Shown one piece after another: positions 55,042 to 64,000 of a stretch of DNA of 64,000 nt. Where the stretch lies: positions 3,224,001 through 3,288,000 of the forward strand of contig JALBUN010000001.1 of the NCBI GenBank assembly GCA_025174535.1, written 5' to 3'. Below the pieces are notes generated by a model, which did no database searches, had not been told where the DNA came from, and was given only the letters and a program-made list of their open reading frames with translations. The translations under genes were made by a program, and so were the position numbers. The DNA is from Cantharellus purpuraceus. Its lineage: Eukaryota > Basidiomycota > Agaricomycetes > Cantharellales > Hydnaceae. Numbering within the stretch: the first letter of the stretch is position 1; every line of letters starts with the position of its first letter.

Positions 55042-56852
55042 TCATTGTGGTTCTTCGTACGCCGGAGGAGCCGTACCATCATTAGGCCCTTCTATGTCAG
55101 GTTCAGGACCTGGATTTGAACTTTCAGAAGACTCGGCGTGAAGCAGCCTGTCACCAAGAAAAGTCTCTCTCAGTTCGGCTGTCGCGCCAGTCTCAGCATC
55201 GACGCACCTCTCGCGTTCTTCCCTCTCCAACCTCTTCTTCTCTTCCTCCGCAGATTCAAGAGAAGCAGAAGACGCAGACGGAACACTCGACGACGCCGCC
55301 TCCGAACTCTGCTGGGTGCTTCCCCGGAGAAGCAGCTCCCTGTCCTCCTTTTGCAGCCTCTGTTTCTCCTCCTCTGCGCTCTCGTACCGCGCCGGCTGGC
55401 CCACGTCGCTCAACCCGTACTTTGGAACCGCAGTGCCCCCATATGACGGGGCCGCCTCTCCATAACCGGGTCCGGGTGGAGTCGAAGACGCGGTGCTCTG
55501 CGTGTACTTATGTCCGCCGGCCAAGCTACCGCTGGAGGGCCCCGGACCGTCTTTTCCGGCAGTCACAGGCACACCTGTCTCCGCCACCGTGGGGGTCGTA
55601 GGAATAGTCCCACACGCGATGGCGCTTTGTGGCTCCGTCTCCGTGGAGGATGGAATCGCCTCGGGAGAGGTCGACGGGATGGGGGCCGGCGAGTTATTCA
55701 GGTTGTCGGGATTCACGGGCGACGGGCTGGTCGAGACGCTCAATTGCGAATGGGCACTCGGCGGTGGGGAGTTGCGTGGACCAAGAGGCGACAAGGGGGG
55801 TGAAGAGCTTCGCGTGGGTTGATTGTGGTGGTCGGCGACGCTGCTGATGCGGCTGAGCTCACTAGCGTGCGTCTCCCCGAAGGAGCGGGTTTCGCTAACG
55901 CCGCCCATCGTGGGGAGGGTGATATTCCCCGGCTTGTAACTGTCTAGAGCTCTCTGTAGAGTAGCACGTGTGGCGGCAGTAGCTGCAGCCCCAGTATACG
56001 GGTGTTCTGTCGTCGGAGGCACACTCGGCAATGCCTCCAAGAAGGGCTTGCATGCCTGGGATAGCAGCACGAGCTTCTCTCCATACTACAAAGAGACACA
56101 TGAGCGCACTCGATGGATAGGGCCAACCTGGCACAGACCTCACGAATAGCCTCCCACTTTTGCGTTTCGCTCTCAACAATCGCCTTCCGTTTCAGCAAAT
56201 CAATCTCTTTCTCAAGACCCTCGTCCTGCGTCTCGGCCGTTTTGAGCGAGTGCTCCAGCTCCCTTATCTTGGCCTCTGTCCCCGGCTTGCCTTCATTCTT
56301 CAACCTGGAAATCTGGATCTCATAGTTTGCCCGGATGTTCCTTTTGGGCTGCATATGCGCCTCGGCATCGCGCAACGCCTTGAGCGGGGCCCTCGCAGCG
56401 TCCAGGGACGACGCCAGCGTCGCAGCAAGCGACCCCTGCACATACGTGAGATACGCAAGCCGATCCGTCACGTCCTTGACATCGACGTCCTCAGTCTGTC
56501 CCCACACATAAAACTCCTTCGAAACAGCCTTGATGTCCTGCCCCTGCTTGTCCAGGTCGAGCACGACACCTTTTTGACCTGTGATGATGAGCTGCAGCTG
56601 GCGCAGGTCCCTGCTGGCCCCAGCGCTGCCAGTGTGAAGGGCATGAGTGCCAAGACTATGTGGCACAGAGCACACTCACCCATATTGTACTTGTAGGCTG
56701 CGGAACTGGTGCTGAAGAGCGTCAAAAGCATACGATCGGCCTCCCGACGAGCCAGACAGAGAGCCTTCGCGTCCTGGAACGTATGCTGCCAGGGGTGTCG
56801 CGCTGATAGCCGACTGTGCTTTATCTTTCAAGTCGTCCAAAAACTTGGGCAT
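55042..56852 (-). CDS. eisosome core protein, Pil1/Lsp1 family (BAR domain)
   Basis: ATG 56852 (MPKFLDDLKDKAQSAISATP). The F-BAR-like domain is recognisable by KQGQDIKAVSKEFYVWGQTE, VTDRLAYLTYVQGSLA, LKALRDAEAHMQPKRNIRAN, KIRELEHSLKTAETQDEGLE and KWEAIREYGEKLVLLSQACK, in the same order as yeast Pil1. The about 300 C-terminal residues are Ser/Pro/Thr-rich and end in acidic coiled coil (SAEEEKKRLEREERE) and PPAYEEPQ, a much longer tail than in Pil1 itself. It would coat furrow-like plasma-membrane invaginations. Whether the long tail carries phosphorylation control is inference. Confidence 0.85.
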
Positions 56853-57063
56853 GGTGGTAAGTTGTGAAACGAGCCTGCAGGCGACATCTATATTAGGCAG
56901 TGCTGGACTGCATACGCCGCCCTGTACCTGACCTCACCAAAATGACATCATCACTGGGAATACTATAAATCGAGGCAGGAGGATATGTAGAGAGTAAGTA
57001 TAAGCAAAATGAAGGCGTGCAACACCAGCGAGGGAGCGTATAAGAAAGAGAGCCAATCCATCC

Positions 57064-58274
57064 TTAGACGACAATCTTTTTCCCTCTTCCCTTCTTCTCC
57101 GAGTCCTTGTGACTCAAAAACTCTACCTCGGTCGCCAAGGGCCCGGCTAGCTTCTGCGTCTCAGCATATCCCAACACCTGCATCTTGAAATACCTGCCGA
57201 TCGACTCGATGCGCTTCCGCAGTTCGTCATCCTCGCCAGGGGCACCCGTGGACGGAGGAGCCAGCCTCGTCCAGATCGAAATCCGGAAGAACTGGGGTCG
57301 CGCCGAGAGAATAACTCCGGTAATCAGGCCTTGCGGTGAAGGCCCTTGAGCAGGATGTGGCAGGGAGAGGATAGGGTCAAACGTCTCGCCTATCGCAGCA
57401 AGCATCTAACATGGTTGTACTGAGCCCCTGTCATGGCAATAAAGTATGCACGACCTACAGTGTATAGCCACATCTTGTCAACATTTGCCCGGTTCTTTTC
57501 TTTCGGTAGCTGGATGCTCCATTTTCCGCCATTCTTATTTGCATCGTCCTCCCATGCTGGAATAATATTGTCCTGAGAAAGTCGCGTGAGTCATAGAAGA
57601 GATATAGAAGGCAACCGCGTACCTTGAACAAATAATAATTGGCCTTTGAGGGTAGTAGCGAAGGTGGGACTATGTTGTTATATAACCTGAGTGATGCAAG
57701 GGTGATCAGACGCTTCCTGGGCCATGACAGATAAAAAAACACTTACCCCCAAAACTCTTCTACGCTATCAAAATTGATCACCCTTTTGATATCCTCCATC
57801 CATCCTTGTGCAGCAGCATTTGAAAATGAGGGTGTTTGAGGCAACGGTGTAGCAGGCGTCGATATGGATGGGGTTTGTGGGAGGTTGCGGCCTTTGGTGG
57901 AGGGAGAGTCGAACCACAGGGTCCATGATGAATAAAGGGGATGCTAAATTTACGTAGGTGAGGGGGTTTTTATCAGGTAAAATTGGGAGGCGGCGGCGAA
58001 CCTTGACGTTGAAGTTTGTGGGGTCGCTAAAAACGGTGCGGATTTCTTCAGCATGGGCGGCCAGGTCCAGCTCTTGGATTTCGCCCTCCTCCGGCTCTTC
58101 GTCTGGCGACACCACGCCATTAGCACCGTTGGTATCGGGTGGTGGCTGGGCCTTTTGCTGTGCACCAGACGACGGCGACAAGGTGGATTTGAGATCGGAG
58201 TCATTTAGGGCAGAATTGAGGGCGGCACGGGAGGCATTCAGGGCTGGGACAGGGAGAGAGGAACCGGACGCCAT
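57064..58274 (-). CDS. cap-binding translation initiation factor eIF4E
   Basis: ATG 58274. N-terminal disordered region with EEPEEGEIQELDLAAHAEEI. The cap-binding fold has HPLYSSWTLWFDSP, FDSVEEFWGLYNNIVPPSLL, YYLFKDNIIPAWEDDANKNG, GKWSIQLPKEKNRANVDKMW and the C-terminal RISIWTRLAPPSTGAPGEDD region. The Trp residues that sandwich m7G (in NIIPAWEDD and the preceding SSWTLWF/EEFW segments) are present. Five or six exons. Cytosolic eIF4F subunit. Confidence 0.92.
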
Positions 58275-58937
58275 GGTGCAAGGGAGCGGGAGCAGAAAGC
58301 GGGGGTACTTGCGTACACAGAGCGAGACTATGATGGCACGATGTGGGCAATGCGTATGGAAAGCTAATAAACAGAGCTGGTGGACGGTTATGAGAGAGAC
58401 TAGGGAATTTGCAGATTCGAGAGCAGTAGCTGGGAGTCAAAGGTATGTTGCCGGGAAATGCCGAAGATGCTTATTCGGACATTTAAATGCTACATTGCTT
58501 GGGAGCGGCGATGAGTGCATTCTTGTTGTACGGATGGGCCCGACTGGTGTTGATATACTCTAAATATTATGGCTAGGATATACAGTGGGATAATGAATCA
58601 TGGGGAAAAGACTTGAGGTTCTGCGCGTAATAGGCCCCTGGAAGGTGTCGCAGAGGTTGCCCCTTTGGTAGTTGTGATGTGGAGGAAAGTTGTATCCGAG
58701 ACGTGGGCATAGGAGCTTGTGAGACAGTCGAGAGCGCGGTCTCGAGTTGGGAGTTTAGCGCTGGCGGTGATTGACCCCTACTCTTACCCACTCTCTCTCT
58801 TCTTCAGCGGCCAGCTCTGCAGGCTTTGATACCCCCCTTCAAGATCCTCCCATACCCCTCACATCACCTCAAAACTCTGTCTCTTGTCTTCTGTAACCAG
58901 CCTTTTTCCCCTCCCACTCCCAAATCCCCGTTCCCCC
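58275..58937. other. divergent promoter region between eIF4E and the KH gene
   Basis: Contains a CT-rich tract just upstream of the KH gene (58785-58930), the usual core-promoter feature of basidiomycete genes. No gene seen. Confidence 0.6.
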
Positions 58938-61900
58938 ATGGACATCTATTCCACCTCTTTCACCTATCCCCGTTCATCCCATCTTTCTCATTCCCCAACC
59001 TCCTCTTTCGACTTCACCCCCGACCTCAGGACCCCGAGAGACCCGTACTCGCCCGTGCCCCCCCATGCCGGTGCCAGTCTCGCTCCTCCGCCGCAAGACT
59101 TTCAGGGCAGCGGAGATGTCAGCATGGAGGCGGTCCAAAAGGTGGCGGTGGCCGCAATGCAGGCCCATGGCTGTCTCGTCTCCTTCACCAGAGCTGAGCG
59201 TGGCCGGGGCTGGAATTTTCATTTAAGTGGTGGTTACCAACAGGTGATGGCCGCTCGTGGCATGATCTTGAGGGATTGTCCTGTCGTGGTGCGTCTTTCG
59301 TCTCCCGTGCTCTCGCCTCTCGTGACCCGTCACTCGTAGACCCGTGTCGCCATCAAAGCGACCCGATCCGACATTCTCAATTCCCCGGCCACCGCCCCCA
59401 CTCTCAAGCCAGATGTCCGTCGTCGTCTCGACGAGATCGCCTCACAGACTCTGGCCCACATCGCGGTTGTCAATCCTACCTCCACCGTTTCCTTGCCGCC
59501 GCCGGACGGCATGAACACTGGCAGCGGCTACGCTGGTCTGGAGACTGAGCGGCTCTGCGAACTGGTCATCAGCGGCGCAGCTGACTGTGTCGACGTTGCT
59601 CGTGTTCGGCTTCTTGTCATGCTTGATGAGCTGGTGCGTTGTAATTTCATCTCTGGGCTCCGTTGCCTAACTACGAGGACAGAGCGGTCTTCACGCTGAA
59701 GCATGTGAGATCGACCACAAGCTGCATGCCATTATTGCAGCTCGCAAGCGCAGCGTCGTTCAGTCGATTCAGGAGGAGACCGGGACAAACATCTACTTTC
59801 CAGCCGTTCTTCAAGGACACATCGGTCCTGCCTGTCCTCCGATGGATCCTGCCCCTTCGCCACCAGGCTCTGGATCCCCAAGACAGAATTGCAACGTGAT
59901 TTGGGTCACCGGCGAGTTTTTCGGAGTACAGCGAGCACGAGATATGCTTGTACAACTCTCGGTTATGAAGGCTAGCATACACCCCGTTTGGATTATGTTT
60001 AGTACTGAGAGATCGCGCTCATGCAGTCAAAGACGGTCATCTCCCGTGATACAGCGCTCGTCCCGCGCAAATTGGACTGGATGCTGACCGACAGGATGGA
60101 TGATCTCAAGACATTTATGAGGGAAAATGGCACATACATCAATTTTCCTTCTGTCGGAAGCCAGACAAGTTTGATCAGCGTGTTTGGTGACAATCGTATT
60201 CACATCCAAAGAACTATTCGTTCCGTCATGCAACTGGTATGCTTTGTGTCATCAATGTAATACCTTATTAACCCCCCCCGGGGCGTGTACAGGCGTGCCA
60301 GTTTTACATTGCCTCGTTTTGGCTGCTTCCTATTCATTTTAACGTCCTCATGCCAGCGTCTACTATTAATCCAGCGCAGATGCCCGCGGTGCTAAAAAGG
60401 ATCGCTAACGCTTCCGGAGCAGAAGTTGTTTTCAAGAGCAATTGTTTCGAGATGCACGGTCTCGAGCATGAAGTGCGTACCGCCGTGTCGATGGTCCTGG
60501 AGCTGGATGTTGTCAAAGTGAGTCTTGAACCCATGCTTCATTTGACCGCGTCGTGACCGTCATGCAGAGTTTCCATCATGAAATTCGATTCCAGATTGAG
60601 TTGGCCAATGAACACAGAGATTTTATTAGCGGGAAAAAGAATGGCAAGCTCAACAAGATCATGCAGATGACCAATGCCAAAATCAAGTTCGAGACTTTTA
60701 ACGAGCACAATTTTCTAATCGATCTTTCCGGGAACGACGGAGGTGCTTTACATGGTTTGTCAATGCTGCAGGAAGAGCTCCCGGCCGAGATATCCTTCCA
60801 CGTACCCGAGGCGTACCACAAACGCATCATTGGTGTTGGTGGTCGCAGTATACAGCGTATCATGAAAAAGTATGGTGTGTATGTTAAGTTCAGCAATGCC
60901 GAGGAGTTTGCGGCGTTAGGTGGATATGCGGACAATGAGGACAATGTAGTGGCGCGCACCCCTGCGAAAAATGCTATGAATTTGGAAAACCTCAAGCAAT
61001 CGGTCATGGAGCTTGTTAACCCCAAGGTGAGTGTTGTAGGCTGCCGTCTGAACTTGTCTGATTGCGCGATATAGGACAAGGATTATATTCACGAAACTGT
61101 ATCAATTCCGCGCAAGTACCACAGGACACTTTTGGGCGAGAAGAGCATCTTCATTCACGACATAGAGGGTAAGACCAACTCGAAAATTTGTTTCCCAGAC
61201 AAGGAGACGGCGTCCGATATTGTGGATATCTTTGGACCTGAGAGTCAAGTTCATATCGCATCTGCGATGTTACTGGTGGGCCGCCTGACGTTGATGCTAT
61301 AGCTACATTGATGAAACTTGCGTTTGATGCAGGATCATGTGCCTTTCGAAGCGGATATGCCTGTTCCCCCCAACCTTGAACTGGCGAGACTCGTCAGCTC
61401 GTCAGAGTTTGCAGCCTTTGTAGAACGTGTGAAGAGCGAATTGGAGGTGGACATTGCAGCGTTTACCCAGTCCACACCAACACCCAGTGTTGCGAGTTCG
61501 TCTTCCAGCACCTCGCCCGACACATCTGTCGAGCCGTTCTTCCGAATCCGCTGCCAGCGGAGCAATAGCGACTCGGTCGCTACTGCTCGTGAAATGCTGG
61601 AAACATTCCTGGTACAAAACAATGTGCAAATCTATCAATCGACGGGTCACAAGCGGAGCGATTCATTTGCAGATGCGTTCCCGCATTTCAATAGCAAGCT
61701 TTTGTCCACATCTACGGCGGCTCATGCACCTGGTTCGTTGACTTGGTTTTATTTTGTGCTGGGTGACATGAACGTGCTTACTAGAATCACCCGATTTCGC
61801 CCGCAATGCAGACCTTGCTGCATCTCCAGATCGGAGGATCCGGTTGGCGAGCTCAACGCCGGATGTTAAGGCGCTCTTTAATAACTCGCCTTCATATGTG

Positions 61901-62427
61901 TACAAGCTGCCAGAGCACGAGGAACAAGACGAAGTGCGTTCTGGCTTCGGGGGAGAGTACTGGCCTTCGCTGGGACCTCCTCCCATGGTACGTATCCGCT
62001 CTTGAAGAGTGCTTGTCTGGCTTATGCACACTTTTGGCAGCGTACGGGACACGGCGTTCCCGTTCATCGATCTCGCCATAGAGAAGACCCTGTTAAACGG
62101 GGGTCAGATTCGCTTCTTGAGGCCAAGCTCAAGGAGCAGATTTCCAAGCCGCGGTCACTGACGAACCGCGCACAGTCGCTTGACCTGACGTTCTCTCTGT
62201 CTCGGATCTCTGAACAGTCTTCGCGTCTTCCTCCGCCATCGCCCACGGCATCCACTACTGATACTGGGGCTACGTCTAGCCCTACATCGGGCAGCGCACC
62301 GTCGTTCCCCAGTGTGTATGGTCCGCCCAGCTCGCTGAACCCCGTGATTGGTGCCCATAGGCAGCCGCAACAACCTGATACAGTGGATGATGAGGTCGCA
62401 CGGGTTATCTCCAACTTGAGGTTGTGA
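58938..62427 (+). CDS. multi-KH-domain RNA-binding protein
   Basis: ATG 58938 (MDIYSTSFTYPRSSHLSHSP), about ten exons, stop at 62427. KH-like modules follow one another: RVAIKATRSDILNSPATAP, RKRSVVQSIQEETGTNIYFP, GTYINFPSVGSQTSLISVFG with DNRIHIQRTIRS, then the canonical KH loop in YHKRIIGVGGRSIQRIMKKY (GVGG) and YHRTLLGEKSIFIHDIEGKT. Several modules have degenerate GxxG loops. The C-terminal 250 residues are Ser/Pro-rich and disordered. It resembles vigilin-like or Khd4-type fungal proteins that bind mRNA; the exact family member is not certain. Confidence 0.82.
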
Positions 62428-63068
62428 TGATACACCCTTTTAGCAGACCCATTTCCGCACAAATTATGAACTACGCCCCTACCAGATGGTCTACTGCAAT
62501 CTATGTTTTTCCAATATCGGGTTTTCAAGTGTTCAATGGCCATCTGATTCGGACGGACACTATATTACATTACAATCACCCCTTTTTACTTATGCCGCTT
62601 ACATGCGCCTTGCTCTTCAGCATGCCCCCTCATATGTGCCAAATGCTCTATGACGCCGAACACCTATTCCTCGCATGACAAGACGCCGTACGGTCGTCGC
62701 ACCTACCCCTACCCATATGTTCGAATTATTCCTCCAAGCGCATTTACATCGGTGCGTCTGTTGATTAAAAGTTACAGGGGGGGGGTTTATCCTTACCCTT
62801 TCCCATCAACCCTTTTTTTGCTGCTTCCTGTTTGTCCTTTGTTTTGGGTCAAAACCGTTGTAAATTAGAAACCGCTCGCCGCGGCTGGTAGTATCATTAT
62901 CTACACGACACTAGAGTGAAGTTGACTGAATCTCTCAAGCTTGGACTGGGAACTCGGTCGCTCTAGGGAAGTACTACCTACACAATGTATTACTTATGTA
63001 AGAATAAATACGTATGTGCTTTAGTGGGTGCCTTGCTGCCGAACAACCTCTTGACGTTTGACGCGACA
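62428..63068. other. intergenic region between KH gene and V-ATPase subunit C gene
   Basis: Tandem 3' flank and promoter. G run at about 62777 and a T-rich tract at about 62810. No gene seen. Confidence 0.5.
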
Positions 63069-64000
63069 ATGCCTTCTGACCAGAGTACATGGTTGTTCGC
63101 CGTTCCTCAGGATGGGGACTCTGAGGGATTGCACCAAGAGCTCGAGACCAAATTACAGCATCATATCCGCACGTTTGACCGGAAGAACTTTATGCAACTG
63201 AGCTTTCCACCTTTGAAGGTTCTTAATCTGCATCGTATCTTTGTGTGGCTTGGGGAATCTGATGGTTTTGTCTTTCGCTGTATCCCTTTCCACCTCATGC
63301 CGTACCCTAGACAGGGACACTTGATGGGCTCATCAACCTGTCTGAGGACTTGGCGAAGCAAGACGCGTTCTTCACCCAGACCACCGCGAAGATTGTGGAG
63401 ATCATACGGAATCTGCTGAATAATGACCCTTCGAAGATGTCGCAACATACCTTGGTTAACGACCGGAGCGTAGACGAGTATTTACTTGGCGGGTGGAGAT
63501 GGAACGAAGGGCGATACGCTGTGAATCGGGGGCTCAGAGACATTGTGGACTCGCTGAATAGGGTGTGTCGCTTGTCACCGCCCCGGTGGTCCAATCCCCC
63601 TTTGCAGCAGCTGATGGACCTGTTCTAGGAAATGAGTTCGATTGACAATGTGATGAAAGTCAAGCTGAATAATTATAACCTTGCAAAGGGGACCCTTGTT
63701 CAAATACAACGTAAGAAAAAGTGCGTGTACATGGCATCCGTGCGTTGTCTTCTTTGTCCTGATGATGGATTTCCACGCGTAGCGGAAACCTCTCTGTGAG
63801 ATCACTGGCAGACGTTGTACCTCGGGACGTATTCCTCCCAAATTCGGAATATCTTGAGACATTGCTTGTTGCAGTACCCAAGTAAGAGCTCTCCTTTGGA
63901 CTCTCTGCTGCCTTCTCACTTTCCTTCTTCATCTTCGATAGAAATTCGGTGAAGGATTGGAAGTCAAAGTATGAACGATTAGCGTCCATGGTCGTTCCTC
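63069..64000 (+). CDS. V-type H+-ATPase subunit C (partial, runs off window)
   Basis: ATG 63069 (MPSDQSTWLFAVPQDGDSEG). Exons read TFDRKNFMQLSFPPLK, TGTLDGLINLSEDLAKQDAF, VEIIRNLLNNDPSKMSQHTL, WRWNEGRYAVNRGLRDIVDS, EMSSIDNVMKVKLNNYNLAK, GTLVQIQRKKSGNLSVRSLA, and the window ends in the following exon. This is the N-terminal half of subunit C (Vma5), a V1-Vo linker that is released when the pump is disassembled. It acidifies vacuoles; the last about half of the protein is outside the window. Confidence 0.95.

Overview
The window is nuclear DNA of a filamentous basidiomycete, most likely an Agaricomycete. The housekeeping genes are cut by many 50-70 bp GT-AG introns. Families typical of higher fungi are present: an eisosome Pil1-type BAR protein, a CSL transcription factor, a DUF4203 protein, an RlpA-like DPBB secreted protein, an Mrh4-like helicase and Ty3/gypsy chromoviruses. 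The species cannot be named from the sequence.

Layout. (1) Positions 1-23,100 are a repeat-dominated accessory block. It starts with a decayed Ty3/gypsy gag-protease remnant and an LTR-like repeat (here called LTR-A) that contains a 20-bp satellite. Into that satellite a 7.9-kb AT-rich element is inserted (2282-10190). The element has 566/565-bp terminal direct repeats differing at two positions, a 3-bp TTA target duplication, a PIF/Harbinger-like DDE transposase and about eight unrecognised small genes. A second LTR-A copy sits inside it. Next come pieces of another LTR element (about 10.9-13.4 kb) with a 12 x 12-bp array of TGACTC motifs, and then a degenerate Ty3/gypsy chromovirus on the minus strand (13415-21500). 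The chromovirus carries an antisense coiled-coil/Cys-rich ORF between its chromodomain and its 3' LTR. (2) From about 23.1 kb onward the sequence is gene-rich: a CDF zinc-type transporter, a tRNA-Arg(CCU) with an intron, eIF3h, a DPBB secreted protein, ribulose-phosphate 3-epimerase, two tandem GT32-like glycosyltransferases, pyruvate kinase, a CSL transcription factor, a DUF4203 membrane protein and an Mrh4-like DEAD-box helicase. (3) Positions 47.4-52.2 kb hold local duplications with decay: part of the helicase gene plus a small secreted repeat protein gene are duplicated, and the first part of a D-2-hydroxyacid dehydrogenase gene is duplicated upstream of its intact copy. (4) Positions 52-64 kb return to core genes: the dehydrogenase, an SPF30-like Tudor protein, Pil1/Lsp1, eIF4E, a multi-KH RNA-binding protein and the 5' part of V-ATPase subunit C, which runs off the window.

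There are no operons. Neighbouring genes act in translation (eIF3h, eIF4E, tRNA-Arg), carbon metabolism (RPE, pyruvate kinase), RNA handling (helicase, SPF30, KH protein), cell surface and trafficking (GT32 pair, Pil1, V-ATPase) without an evident shared pathway. The part least explained by known families is the AT-rich composite element at 2282-10190. Its cargo includes at least one gene with a clean spliceosomal intron (9233-9559), several compact ORFs of 55-216 residues, and a long coiled-coil protein with an acidic seven-residue tandem repeat. All product calls come from reading motifs by eye; no database search was run.
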